Counted from the first letter of the stretch, positions 46,284-58,753 are shown. The stretch is 64,000 nucleotides of DNA from Turbatrix aceti (GCA_963969345.1 OZ017770.1:4163246-4227245), one strand, 5' to 3'. The notes: a model not told the origin generated them from the letters alone. Made by a program: numbers and translations.

Positions 46284-48452
46284 TTACTCGACGGCATCGC
46301 GAAGTCCATGCCGAACCATTTGGTTTAGTTCCAGAGGATGCAGTTCATCGGATAAGAATTTGATGTCTGCTTTCTGACCGCAAACATCTTTCACATAATC
46401 CACCACCAATTTTTGAACAGCATTATAAACCAACGAACTTTTACCGTATTTTGTACTGTTTCGTTCATTCATGCAAATACAAAAGTTTTCCGGCACTCCG
46501 GCTTCTGTACATGTTCTGTTTTTTGGGACTTTGAATCTCAGCAGACTTGTTCCTCTTGTATTCGAGTTGACGTTCCTGTTGACAGTATCAAAGTTGCCAA
46601 GTGCAATGTCCTTTAAAGTCTGATGTACATCGTAATTGCTCACTAGCCTGACATAACAACTTTGTATTATTAACCTGTCATTATAATTGTGTGATATTGC
46701 TGAAGGAACACCTACCTTTTTGCGTTGTATAAAAGATTATTTATCAAATGCGGATATTGATTCTTAAAGCTCTGTGGTAGAAAAATAGAAAACAACGGCA
46801 TGCGTTCTTCGATGCGTCCAGCATAAGTGGCCTGTATGGCTCCAATTCGGTTGCCGTGATCACCCATTACAACCATAACTGTGTTTTGTGTCACGTTGTT
46901 GGCCACAAAGGATTCAAGAGTACGCCTCAGGGGTGTGTCGATTGCATTCAGGTTACTTGAATCATCGTGCGTGAGACCAGTCAAGAAATTGAAAGAGAAA
47001 TGACAAGATTCTTTAAACAGCACGGAAAAACGTCTATATATATCCAGGTATTCCTGTGCATTTACCTAAATTTTGAATTTGATACAAAAATAAAGACAGT
47101 GAAGTAAAGACGCACCTTCCCTGTTTTCATGCATTGGGAGCCCGGTGAGACCATGCGTTTTGTATTGAACAGATGATATGGACGAAAATAGTAATCAGTT
47201 GGTGCCTTTTCAAAACCCTCAAAGGTCGGTTGGGGATAATGAAAAAGCCCTCTTTTGACGTTGAGAATGTCATCATTAAACATAGTTATGCACTTTTTTT
47301 GTTTCATAAAGTCCCAGAGAAAGGGGATAGCTTCCAGTGAGATACGTGTGTTGTTGTCAAGCAGTTCCCGTCCATCGCCTCCGACTTGAGGCAGTATAGA
47401 ACGTCCGGCCAATACCGGAAGTAAATTAACCGCTGAATTGTCACCGACCTTTGTGTATCCTTCCAAGAAAATAAATCCCAGCTCTTTCATGAATTGCGTG
47501 GTTTCTGGCATGTGTCGCAAAAACTGATTGCGTGCAACTGAATCGAGTACGAGTATTGTCAGCGATGGGTTTTTCTAAATCAATGGGAGCATTGTACATT
47601 GAACGTTTTTTGCTACTTACTGGTGTGGCCAGGGGTGCGACTTTGATTTTCTCCTGAAATTGTGATGTCACAATGCCTGTACTTTAAACGTCCCCACAAA
47701 GGAAATATATTAAATTACTGTATAATTCGGAAAAGCTGCAAAAGGACTTTCGTACACGCCGGTACCGTTGAAAATTGGTTTGCCATTTAAGCTTGCTATT
47801 TGCGTTCTATTTATACACCGAACATAAAAATTGGAAGAATTGACAGCCAGGGGGCGATCGACGTCCACCTAAATAAATATCTTCAAAGATAAAAAAAGCC
47901 TAAGATGCGCAATCATACTTTGATCGGGTTGCCGTCAAACTGGAAATCAGAAGTGTTACCCCGCAAGGCACCGGTGATCGCTTGATACGTGCACTCAAAC
48001 GGGGGTGTTTGCTTACGTTTCGATGGTTCAAGTTCGTGGAAAACTACCAATTTATTGTCCGATGTAATTTTTGCAATATTTGGTAATTCCGCTTTGCAGA
48101 TTGTAGGCCTGTAAAACTACCTTATCTTTTTCAACATATAATGGACACCTTTAAAAACCCATAAAGTGCAACGTGATTTATGAGGTTAGGTTCAAAGGCC
48201 GTGAGCACAGGAAAGTTGCAAGAGTTGTCTAGCAAGTATGATTTTTCTTCGTCGTCTTTTATGGTGCGATTATATTCCACTTCTCGGTAACTTGTAGGCA
48301 TCTTGACATTGTAGTAGGCTAGATTGAAAAATAATAGGTAACAAAAAATAAGACAAAATACAGAAAGCTGTAAAACAAAACAAGATCATAAAAAATTTAA
48401 ATAAACGTTTATGTTAACTTACAAGAAAAAATTTGATTTTGAATTTGTTCAT
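46284..48452 (-). CDS. DUF229 sulfatase-like membrane protein, copy 2
   Basis: Exons, complement: 48423-48452, 48147-48367, 47919-48108, 47719-47868, 47621-47653, 47116-47574, 46716-47065, 46284-46647. It encodes the same 598-aa type II membrane protein as copy 1, with no difference seen in exons or introns. Both copies retain a complete frame and the same flanks, so both should be expressible if the duplication is real. Confidence 0.87.
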
Positions 48453-48774
48453 AATCACAACACAGGTAAAATTTTGTAAGTATTGGAAAAGAGCATTTTT
48501 GGATACATGCGAGAAAAATTATAAGATCCCGTGCTGGATAACCCTTGTTAACGCCCGTAATCGATTTATGACACAAATTCAAATTCATTTCACCCTACCT
48601 TTACGCCCTATCAATTTGCCCCCCTTTTCCACCTTCACGGTTCAATGTATATTTTTTATTTTCATGGGGTAGTATGTATACAACGTACAAGTAAAAGTTG
48701 TATTTGTCAATTCAGATCTTTGAATGAAGGAGTTATGTTGTCAAAAAAAAGAGGTACTGGTCTGCCAGTTGCCT

Positions 48775-49002
48775 TCAACGAGGAAGCATACTGTAGTCAA
48801 TGTTTGGATTGAATGGGATTGGCTGGCGAGGGTTGCCATTAGGCTGCAGCATCTGGCTTAGCATGTGCTGGCGTCGAGCAAATTCAGCAGGAATAGGCAT
48901 AGGGGCTAGCTTGTAGATAGCCAACTCGGCAGGTGAGTCCAACTTACACCAAGCAATGGACAAAAAACAGAAGAAACAGAAAATCACAATAATCTTGTTC
49001 AT
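48775..49002 (-). CDS. Small secreted protein, copy 2
   Basis: Identical to the 75-aa frame at 43991-44218 (signal peptide plus a Pro-rich Cys-free mature part). Here it lies between the DUF229 gene and the complete SLC13 gene, presumably the ancestral arrangement. Confidence 0.6.
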   Translation of the reverse strand: MNKIIVIFCFFCFLSIAWCKLDSPAELAIYKLAPMPIPAEFARRQHMLSQMLQPNGNPRQPIPFNPNIDYSMLPR

Positions 49003-49308
49003 GTTGGGTAAAACAGAAGACGACTGCATGTCAACCGCGCATCTTGAGCCGTTTTTAAAGAAACCCGGGCCATAGTACAGCACAGAAGTACGTCAACTTT
49101 TGTTCCAGACAGGTGATGCGCAAAACGACGAACTACATGATTTTTGGGAGGGGTATGCATCATCACGTCCCGCGCATGACAATTAAGAGAGAAAGACCAT
49201 ACATCTAATATGATTTGACGCCTGATTTGGGATCACAAAAAACAACGAGCATCTTTTCACTGCTTTGTTCTTTGTGCCTATGTAACAGAGGTAGAGAGAT
49301 AAACAATG

Positions 49309-51397
49309 CTACAAAGAAATTTTGGTTCCTAAGTTGAAGTAAAGATGGCCCCAGGTGTTGATAGCCAGTTGAATGAGAAAGAAACCCGCTACATTCAGAA
49401 CAACACCGCCGACGAGCATGTCTTTGATCGTGAGCATACGTGTTGCGAAGACGATTGCGTTTGGCGGTGTGCCAGTTGGAAACAAAAAGACGTAAGTTGA
49501 GGACAAAGTTACTGGCAGCATGTAGTAGAGTGGATTAACGTCGTGCAAGACGGCCTGAATGTTTGTTTTTTTGTCAATTTCATTGTCATTGCCATTGTAA
49601 TCATGCTTACGATAGAGTGAACCATCGGGATAAACACCGAGGCTGTCGCAACATTGCTACTGAACTCTGTGAGTGTCGTCACCAGGATGCATGATAGGGC
49701 TACGAAGAGCCATGGTTTTATCGATTGCATACCACTGAGTTCATTACTGATAAGATCGGAGAGACCACTTTGCCTGACACCTAGAAGGAAGTGAGCGTGT
49801 TTACGACAGATTAACAAAACGTAATCATACCCCTGGCAATAGCAAAGCCGCCTCCCACTAGAAGTAGGGTGCTCCATGAAAAATTCTTTCTCATCAGAGG
49901 CCAGGTCATGATGGGTGGAATAGTGTCATAGCTATTCTCTCTTAAGAAAGGATTCTTTGATGGAACAACAAAGAGCAGAAGCGCAACTGCCATGACCACT
50001 GTTCCATCTGTCACGTACTGCGGCGTAAAGAGACTAGACCAGCCGGCAAAGAAATCCGGTCGTCTAAAGACCCAGAGAAAAATGAGTGTGACAAATAACA
50101 CAATGATTGTCTTTTCTTCATATCTGAAATCATTTTGAGTATTTGATAAGCATGACAGAATGAACGAACCTCATGGGTCCTAGTTGCTCATATTTTTTGT
50201 TCAACAAGTTTTGTACAGCATGTCTTCCTGAGTTATCGTGTTTTCTGTAAAGAGAAAAAAACTGATCATTGTCGAGCGAAAGACAAAGAACTGACTTCCA
50301 TCCGACAAACATGGCTTGTAGCCAGAGCCACTCGACAATGAGAAGTGATATCACGAGAGGCAAGGCAAACAGGATCCAGTTGAAAAACGTGATGGGCGAT
50401 TTTGCTGATCTAAAAAGTACAAAAATACATCAGACAGTCTGTCAAAACATCAAAACAAACGATTTCTCCAGGTAGTTAGACAGAACGATGTTGGCTCCCG
50501 TTCCGATAAGCGTTCCACTTCCGCCTATGGTAGCCGCAAAGGCGATTGACAGAAGAAAACCCTTGTAAATACGCAGTTGATCTCTGGGAATCGTCGTGGG
50601 GTCGATTACTGCATTTTCAGGGTCTGATTCCAAAATCATGCTGGGGCTTTCTCTGCATACAAAAAAATGATTTCATTATTTTTTTTTCAAATACAAAAAA
50701 ATTACATGCTATGTCTGCAACGTTCCAGTTCTAAAATTACTGCGTGTGAAATCGGAACCATCATCGCTGTCGTAGCTGTATTCGAAATCCACATAGACAA
50801 AAAGCATGATGAAACTTGAAATCCCATCATGAGCAACCTTGGATTAGATCCCGTGAGCTGTAGGATTTTCAACGCCACTCTTTCGTGTAACTTCACGGAT
50901 TCTGCTGCCCCGGCGATAATCATGCTGCTGAACAAGACAAAATTGCTGTCCGACAGATACGCGCTTGTAATCGCCTGTGACGAATCGACACCTAGCAGCG
51001 GAAATGCAACAATAGGAACAAGAGCTGTGATTGCAAGTGGCACAACTTGCAGAACCCAAAGCAGAGCCATGTAGAGGACCACATAGGCACAGCATGCTTC
51101 CTACAAATAAATGCGGTACGATTATTTATACATATAAACATAGCAACAAAAAAAATAACTGACAGTTGTCCGCCAAACAATAATTATAGGAGACAATAGC
51201 AATAACAAGCCAAACGTAACGACCAGCGGCTGTATGGGCACCAATTTATCTACTATAGTTTGGATGATATTTAATACCGGATTGGCATAAAGCATGAATT
51301 TATCATATTTGCTGCGCGCCCGCTGCATGCTGGATAGTCGAACAATGACGACAGTCGTCACCAGGTATGCTACAATAATTGCTGAGAGGTGTATCAT
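49309..51397 (-). CDS. SLC13 sodium/dicarboxylate cotransporter (INDY/NAC type)
   Basis: Plasma-membrane transporter coupling Na+ entry to di- or tricarboxylate uptake, by family. Exons, complement: 51164-51397, 50706-51100, 50461-50652, 50296-50409, 50170-50244, 49831-50123, 49611-49780, 49309-49554; 1,719 nt, 572 aa, in phase. Hallmarks: MGFQVSSCFLSMWISNTATT followed by AMMVPI (first SNT Na+ site), IGGSGTLIGTGANIVLSNYL, and TEFSSNVATASVFIPMVHSI (second SNx site). The family-signature end is YVFLFPTGTPPNAIVFA. Many hydrophobic helices run through its whole length. The last four exons are shared with the duplicated fragment to the left. Substrate preference cannot be read from sequence. Confidence 0.92.
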
Positions 51398-52140
51398 GAC
51401 TTATCAGAGCAATAAAACGCTTGTGCGTCCGATGACAATACAATGATAGCTGAAGTAAATTGAAAAAAATGTTCAACACAATTTTGGATTTTATATGCTT
51501 TGTATTTGAAAATTATTTGTAGTTACAAACTAGGAATTAGTAACACACCCGCAAGAATACCATAAACTTGAGGCGTCGAGTACCAGTAACGTATGTACAA
51601 CCCCGAGCACCATAAATATAGTAGTATAGTTCGTAATTTTTTATCTCAAAAAAATATGAGTAAGTCATGTTTGAACCAACTTATTACTGTTTACACTGTG
51701 ACTGTTTCCGCCTGATCGAATGATCGAACGCTCAGAAATTATATGTACGACTGTACAAAATGTGAAAAAAACAGTTGCAGTTGCAGAACAAATTTTGGGA
51801 ACTGAACTGATAGCAACTAAACACATACTTAGTTTCACACGTTTGTTGACAGTCCAGAACCATACAAAATATGATAATTAAATAAATACAGTTGACCGGT
51901 GTGTAGTCATAAAAATTCTATTGCTTTAATGTTTTTCCGGGTTGTGTTACACGTTTGATAACTACTCCACTGTCAAATTATACAAAGTTTCGTTCAATAT
52001 CTATATTTCACAAGCTGTGCTTTGAAGATGTATAAACATTGTCAGAATTATCCCTCCGACGAACCCTGTATGCTCCCAATCAAAAAATAGCAACAAGATT
52101 AATTTATTTTCATTCATTGACAGTAACAAGTATAATACCT
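51398..52140. other. Intergenic region
   Basis: About 740 bp, AT-rich, between two minus-strand genes. No feature recognised. Confidence 0.4.
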
Positions 52141-54137
52141 TCAAGCTACCTTTTTAAACCCCCATTGCTGTGATTCGTTACCCGGTTCACACGTAGAAAA
52201 GTACAAATCATCTCCAGATTTCACACCAGTAGCGTCGAGACAAAGACCCGTCTTGCTGTGAATGAAAGTCCCGTTCTGAAAATTCCAGTCATTACCTAAG
52301 ACGCAATTGCCGTAATGCCGCAACTTACGACGTAATTAAGGACACTAAGCTTTTCTGTGGAACAATCGTGAAGAAGTGCCTCTGACCTCTTTGCATTATA
52401 ATTTTTTTGATCGATGCACGTAGTTTCGCGGCGAAGCTCTTTTTCATTCGAATAGGAAAACATCTGAAAAAAAACTCAAATACTGACTTCGTCTCTAGGC
52501 AATCACAAAAATCACCCACCTGTGGTTCACTGTGATCCTGGCAATAAAACATGCCAACAACAACGGTGTGTTTGAATTCGTTGCGCTGCAGTGTATCGAT
52601 GCACAGGTCATTTCCCCTGTTTTTTACCTGTCCGAAGGCAAGGACATTTTCGTCAGGGATGAACATGTAATCCGCAATGTTCTGCAGGTACCACTTGAAC
52701 GGCTTGCAATTAAGCTTCTTGCGGAGCTCAATTCGGTCTGACAAGTCGCCGACATCTTTGAACTGAAGCTCGTAGCGATGACGGTAGTAGAGACGCTTGT
52801 AGTCGTCCATCCAGACTTCCGCTAGGCGTCTGGAATTGGTGCCATGAACGTCCAGATTTCCGTTTCTTCCAGTCATGTTATACGGATGTCCAGCACGGAA
52901 AATGTGACCGACAATGGAGCAGGGAATGATTTCGATAGATCCGCCACACATCCAGACCCGAAATGAGATTTCCAGGTTTTCACCTCCCCAGATCTCCATG
53001 CCTTCGTCGTAGCCGCCCAGTCTGAAGAAGTTGTACCGATTCGCCGCAAAGAGACCGCCGGCCATGGTCGGTGAACGAATGTAATCGATAGCCGGATTCT
53101 TCCTACGCGCCTTCTCTTTCGCAGAGATTGGTTCGTTTTTGTAGTGCAGGCTCCACCAGAAGCTTCCGATGCCACCGGCACTGCCGCCAAGATAACGCAT
53201 GTCCTCTGCGGATATTGAGCCGATAACTGGACATACGACAGCCATTGGGTCTTCGCTGATTCTATCAAGCAGAGGTTCTAGCCTAAAAAGACATGAAAAT
53301 GTGTATGAAACCCACGAAGGATGAATAAACACTCACCATCCCTCATTAGCTTCGCAGTGAGCATCGATGAAAACAATAACACCGGCTACAGCAGCTCTGG
53401 CCCCAACCATGCGAGCTTTGATCAGGCCAAGCCTCTCTTTGGCCCGAATTAGACGCACCAAGCCGTTAAACCTAGCCATATGCACTTCGAGTCGCTCCTT
53501 GAGGTCCTCTAAAACGGATTTTGCTTCTCTGATATAAAACCACCACTAAAAACATACCATTTGTGCTCAGATCATCGACCAAGATGATTTCCCTCAGCAG
53601 TTTTGGAGGCGACCGATTCACGATGCTGTGAACTGTTCGAACGAGAGATGAATATGGTTCATTCGTGAAAACAATGATAACGGAAGCATCCTGAAAGCTA
53701 TCAACGTCGTAGTAGAGTTTTCTGCATGCCTGAGGTCTGTCATCGGGCAAGGAACGGTCGTAGGACACGAGATCACTGAAACGTCGCTTTTTATTAAACA
53801 AAAAGTAATAAAAACGTGGAAGTCCCAACCTGGCAATTTCGCTCATAAAAGGCGATCCTGCAATTTGTTTCGCTGATATGACGCGTTGGCTTGAATTCAG
53901 ATGAACACCAGCGCCATTTTCACCTGGACCAGAGACAGGTTTCGAAAAATCCGGGATCCGATGTAACTCTTGGGGCCTGGGCAAAACAACTTCGAACGAG
54001 TCAGATCCGAAGAATTTCGGACGACGCAGCGGAAAAGAATTGTACGCAAGTTTTCCAAGGATCAAGAAGAGCAATAGCAATGTAGTATTCAAAAGACATT
54101 GTTTATGTCGACGAATAACAAAAAAACGAACAGACAT
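52141..54137 (-). CDS. GALNT: Polypeptide N-acetylgalactosaminyltransferase (GT27)
   Basis: Golgi enzyme that starts mucin-type O-glycosylation on Ser/Thr. Exons, complement: 53830-54137, 53558-53775, 53337-53508, 52520-53282, 52329-52463, 52141-52275; 1,731 nt, 576 aa, in phase. An N-terminal signal anchor (CLLNTTLLLLFLILGKLAY) is followed by SDLVSYDRSLPD and SVIIVFTNEPYSSLVRTVHS. The UDP/Mn site DAH in VIVFIDAHCEANEGW (about residue 225) and the Gal/GalNAc-T motif YDEGMEIWGGENLEISFRVW are present. A C-terminal ricin-type lectin domain shows NDLCIDTL, TGLCLDATG and QQWGFKK. It begins only 26 bp after the DENR stop codon on the same strand, which suggests a shared transcript. Confidence 0.94.
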
Positions 54138-54163
54138 ATCAACAGGAACAAATTAGCAAAAAA

Positions 54164-54945
54164 CTATCGCTTTTTGCCTTCACCACCGAGATCGTCAATA
54201 TCGTCGTCCGTGACCTGACTCCACTTCCCAGGTATGAGGTCGAGAAGATCGTCCTTGCATTCACCTTGAATGGTGATCTCGTCTGAACCACTTACCGACG
54301 AACCACACGCAAATCGATTGGCAAAAAATTTACTGGCGACTTTGAGATCGACTCCTACAATGGATGGAAATAAATAGTTTGCGTCCACGCGCTGAGAACA
54401 TCTTACCAAAGGAACCGAGCCCCTTCACAATTGTGACACTTTTGTTCTTGTTTCGGGATGCAATCTGAAGAGTGACTTTGGAAGCGACGACAGTGCCTTT
54501 CTTCGTCTTCTGGCCCGTGCCTTTGCCACCACGTTTCTGGAAAAAATGCCATCATAATTTATAAAAAAAATATTATTTTTTCTTTCATTGAAGAAACAGC
54601 AATAATAAATGTAACCAGCTGGTACAAATCTCGAAAGCAAAAAAGATACAGAAAAATTATTTAAAAAATGACGCCGTGCTTTATAAAACGCCAAATGCAA
54701 AAATTCACGTCAGTTTCCATGCGAAATATTTTTGCCAACAAAAACACTTTTTTCGATAAACAAACCTGATGTTTCTTGTCGTTGTCACCATCATCAGCGA
54801 CGGTAAGCTTCTCAACTTGGTCAGGAAGGTTTTGAGAAAGCCAGAGTTTGCATTGTTCCTTGCAAGTGGAGTACTCGCAGTATTCCAACGGCATGGTGCA
54901 CGCACCACAATAGTTGACCACGAGCGGCTCTACTTTTTCGGACAT
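54164..54945 (-). CDS. DENR: Density-regulated protein DENR (translation reinitiation factor)
   Basis: Partner of MCT-1 in ribosome recycling and reinitiation after short ORFs. Exons, complement: 54766-54945, 54407-54536, 54164-54354; 501 nt, 166 aa, in phase. The N-terminal zinc-binding part reads VVNYCGACTMPLEYCEY with a following TCKEQC. A Lys/Gly-rich linker (KRGGKGTGQKTKKG) leads to the SUI1 domain: VTLQIASRNKNKSVTIVKGL, then VDLKVASKFFANRFACGSSV, SDEITIQGECKDDLLDLI and DDDIDDLGGEGKKR. Slightly shorter than human DENR (198 aa), mainly in the linker. It is the upstream gene of a tight pair with GALNT. Confidence 0.95.
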
Positions 54946-55485
54946 TATAGCTGGTGATGAGTTAGAATACAAAAATAATAAAAAAAACGGCAAATGAACG
55001 CGTTAAACGATGATGAAGCAGCGTCAAAAATGTTTTTAATCAACATCAGACACTGAAAAAAAATCCCGTTGAGACTCGTCAATCTTGTATTTTTGAAAAC
55101 ATTTGGCGTTTTTAACGAAAATAAATTTGGTTTTCTTGTGTGTCTAAAAAATGTGTACAACACGATTGATGGTATGTTGAAGCAGCAGTAATTACAGCTT
55201 GGTAAAAAAGTAATAAAAACAACAATATGTGCCTTGAAAATCAAAATTTTTATGATTTTTTTTGTTTTGGTAGTGTCAAATTTTACGTCATATGTTGAGG
55301 AATGATAGTTGAGCTTTGAATGAATTTGTTTGCATGCAGACTTTTTAAAACATCTCAGAAAAGGCTGTTCTCGAATGCTCAGCAGAAATTAATCAGCTTA
55401 ATCTCTGATAACAAGACTGAAGATGTTTTATCATCGTACCTTCACCGACTTACCTGTCCATTGTCTACCTGTACTGTACTTTGCA
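54946..55485. other. Intergenic region
   Basis: About 540 bp of AT-rich DNA between the divergent DENR (-) and protease-like (+) genes. No feature recognised. Confidence 0.4.
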
Positions 55486-56795
55486 ATGTTGCGGTGGTTT
55501 TTTCTAGCTTTGATTTTTGCCCAAACTTTGGGTGAAATTCGCCAATTTTTGCTTTACAAAAACTATGATCGGGTTGCTCACCTCGTCAGCACCGGCAAGT
55601 GGGTAAAGACTCTGCAACTGGCAAAGCAATCTGGCACCGAAGGACTTGTGGACTACTATGACGACTTTTACAAGTGAGTGCTCATTTGCCAGGTAGTCAT
55701 GATCATTTGTCGTTTGCAGCATTAACGTTTCCATCGGCACACCACCCCAGATTATTTCATTGGCATTCGCAACAGGTTCATCTGCTACCTGGGTCATTGA
55801 CGCAGCTTGCTACAGCGACTACTGCGTTGGCTGGACCATTTCTGACTATGATAAAAACCAATTTTTCACTTTGTAAGTACAAGTTTCTACGTTTTCATTG
55901 TGAATGAAAATATTGCTATGCTTTTCAGTAACACGACCACATTTGTAAACACAACTCGTAAATTCTCGCTTAAATATACGAACGGCGACGAAGCAAGTGG
56001 CTTTGTCGGTTCCGACGTCTTTTCCGTGGCCGGTTTTACAATTCAAAAGCAAGAATTCGGCGTTGCAGAAAGCGTCAATCGTGCGGTTGGACTGAGCCCC
56101 ATTGATGGGTACTTTGGAGTCGGTTTCCCTGCTTACGAGACTTCCAACATGCAGCCCCCTATTTTTGCACTCGCGAGCCAGATGGATCAGCCCGTTTTTA
56201 CGGTCTGGCTTGATCGGCACAAGGCCATGTCATACGGGGCAACCGGTGGTCAAGTGACCCTTGGCGGACTTGATGACACCAACTGTAATGCAACTTCATG
56301 GAACTGGCATCCCATTACGGTAAACAGCAACTGGGAATACGAGGTTGACGGTTTTGCCATCGGAAAGTATAGCATTACCGAAACTGTCAATGCCGTGTCA
56401 AGTACCGGCAAGTCGTTCATCGGGTTCCCCCAGAAGGTATTGGCTTTCATCGAACGCGCCACAAATGCTCAGTACAATTTTGAATATCAAGTCTACACCG
56501 TGCACTGCAATGTACAGGGATTGCCCGATTTTGTGTTCACCATCAAGGGAGTTCAATACCACGTTCCTCAGGAGCAATACGTTATTGACGTATGTAAATG
56601 CTGTTTTTTTCTCTCTAACGGGCGTGGATTTATTTTCAGATTTCACTGAACAACGGAATGTGCGCTCTTGCGGTTACTCCCTCGAGCGACAACACATGGG
56701 TTCTCGGCGATGCCTTTATTCGATCCTACTGCCAGGCATATGACATGGGCAACAACCGAGTCGGATTTGCACAAGCTTTGCATTCATCTGACTAG
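55486..56795 (+). CDS. Aspartic protease homologue lacking both catalytic aspartates
   Basis: Pepsin-family (A1) fold, predicted inactive. Exons 55486-55673, 55720-55872, 55929-56589 and 56640-56795; 1,158 nt, 385 aa, in phase. Signal peptide ([16 protein letters not shown]), a propeptide-like region, then [20 protein letters not shown]: the family FDTGSS reads FATGSS, so the first catalytic Asp is Ala. The second lobe has [13 protein letters not shown] where active enzymes have a DTGTS, so the second Asp is Ser. The rest of the fold is kept: a flap-region segment, [22 protein letters not shown], and the end [20 protein letters not shown] with RVGFAQA. The upstream ATG at 55423 is in frame but spoils the signal peptide. 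A secreted binding or decoy protein is an inference by analogy with other inactive members. Confidence 0.88.
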
Positions 56796-57307
56796 TCAGT
56801 CTCTGCGACACATCCGTTCTCTCTTCGAAGAGCTCACCAAAATTATATTATCATGTTGTCGGCATAAAAGGCGTTGAAAAAAGTTATTGTTGATGCTGGA
56901 TGACTGGCAACAGCAAGCAAGCAAAAGTACATTCCTCCGTGATCGAGGGTTCCCACAATTTGTGCTATACAGCTGTCCGCGACACGCAGAGTACATGGAC
57001 GACCTTGAATTGTTCTGACCAACCTCAATCGACCAGACCAGTCTGTCTGCGCACTTTTTTTGGCTGCGCGATCTTACTGCACGGTGCAAGCAGCAGCACC
57101 CGCAAACCAAAGCGAGTGAGCTTCACCGCGATTTTGTGCAAGCTCCTTCATGTCCGGGACAAAGTCGTGTTTACATTGTGCACGTTTTTAACCGACATGT
57201 TCTTTTTTTGGGATGTTGTCAGACGGACTCCCGCGTTGCGTTTGGGTTTAGCGTTTTTTTGCGTGTATGCGAGTAAAAATATCGTGTTGTTTTTTTTTAG
57301 CAGTTCA
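56796..57307. other. Intergenic region
   Basis: About 510 bp, no coding motif. It ends in TTTTTTTTTAG seven bases before the cytohesin ATG. Confidence 0.4.
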
Positions 57308-58753
57308 ATGACTCAAGTGAATATCTCCGATTTGCCCGCCGAAGAACAGACAAGATTATGCGACATTCAAGAATACAAAGCCGGACTTCTCAAAGAAATC
57401 CACGCTCTTCAGGGACAATTGAATCGCGTAAACGATGAGCTAGCCGTTATCAATGTTATCAAAGAGTAAGCGAGTCTATTTTCTTTTTTTCAGTTATTTG
57501 ATTTACAAATGCAATTTTAGCCCCGAAGAGCGCAGCAAACTTTTCATTCTTGGTCGCAAGAAATTCAATTCCAACCCCAAAGCTGGTATTCAGTACATGA
57601 TTGACAACGGATTGATTAGAAATGAACCCAGAGAAGTGGCTGAATTTTTATATTCATGCAAAGAGCTCAAGAAATCCGCCGTTGGGGATTACCTGGGTGA
57701 AAAAGAAGATTTTAACCTTCAAGTTATGGATGCGTTCATCGATTGCCACAACTTCCGTGGACAACCCCTTGTGCCATCTTTGAGAACATTTCTCAACAGT
57801 TTCCGTCTGCCCGGTGAAGCCCAGAAAATCGATCGATTAATGGAGAGCTTTGCTAAGAATTATTGCTCGCAGAATCCGCAAATATTTTCTAATTCCGGTG
57901 AGTTTCACCATTCGTCAATTGTTTGATTACAGTTTGTCATTTCAGATACATGCTTCGTGCTTTGCTACTCAATCGTAATGCTGAACACCAGTCTTCATAA
58001 TACGAGTGTGAAGGAAAAAATTTCTAGTGATCGCTTTATCCAGATGCACCGGGGTATTAAGGACTGCGAAGACGTTCCTGACGAATACCTGCTTGTAGGT
58101 TTTTTTATATTAAATTGAAAATAATTTGAGGTGTTCCATGTGTATTTTAGGACATCTACGAAACGATAAGAAACGAACCCTTCAAAACGCCGGAAGAAAA
58201 TTGCAATGACTTCACCCAGATCAACTCTGATCGATCTGGATGGCTTTTCAAGCTGGGCAGTGGGTACAGATCCTGGAAGAAGCGCTGGTTCGTGCTCAGC
58301 GGCATGTGTTTGTACTACTTTGAAAATGACAACGTGGGTTTGAGATTGTTTTTTCTAGTTGTACAAAAAAATGTTTATTTGCAGGACAAAACCCCGAAAG
58401 GTATAATCCCATTGGAAAACATTTGCGTACGCCTGGTAGAAGACAAATCCCGACCACATACCTTCGAGATATATTCCAATGCCAACGACGTGATAAAATC
58501 ATGCAAGGCGGAGACAAAGGGAAAGCTCGTCGAGGGCCGTCATATGGTCTACAGACTATCCGCTACCAGTTACGAGGAAATGGATGCCTGGACCACTGCT
58601 ATACAGTAAGTTTTCTAATATATATCCTGGCCAAACCTGCTTGTGTTTTTTAGGAGGAACGTTTACAAAAACACATTTTTCTGCACTCTTCAACTCCGAA
58701 AGAAGAAAACATCCTCTTCCAACTCTTCTCTGTCGTCATTCTCTCGCAAATAA
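57308..58753 (+). CDS. grp-1: Cytohesin (Arf guanine-nucleotide exchange factor)
   Basis: Activates Arf GTPases at membranes bearing phosphoinositides. Exons 57308-57465, 57521-57897, 57946-58094, 58151-58333, 58385-58605 and 58654-58753; 1,188 nt, 395 aa (mammalian cytohesins about 400). Order: N-terminal coiled coil (GLLKEIHALQGQLNRVNDEL); Sec7 domain with FNSNPKAGIQYMIDNGLI, VAEFLYSCKELKKSAVGDYL, MDAFIDCHNFRGQPLVPSLR and VMLNTSLHNTSV; PH domain with GWLFKLGSGYRSWKKRWFVL, which keeps the phosphoinositide-binding K..RSWKKRW; then a basic Ser-rich tail. The catalytic Glu position of the FR(G/L)xGE loop corresponds to FRGQPLVPSLRTFLNSFRLP followed by GEAQKIDR, intact. It is convergent with the next gene, with 94 bp between stops. 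Confidence 0.95.

Larger units (their letters stand above)
45463..50249. repeat. Tandem duplication, unit 2 (4,784 bp plus GTA)
   Basis: Second head-to-tail copy of 40679-45462. Its right end continues into the intact 5' half of the SLC13 gene, so this copy sits in the ancestral context on the right. The left unit is in the ancestral context on the left. Confidence 0.95.

Noticed and set aside
54945..55244. 99-codon minus-strand ORF upstream of DENR
   Set aside because: No motif; it overlaps the DENR start region and is AT-rich, so a chance frame is likely.
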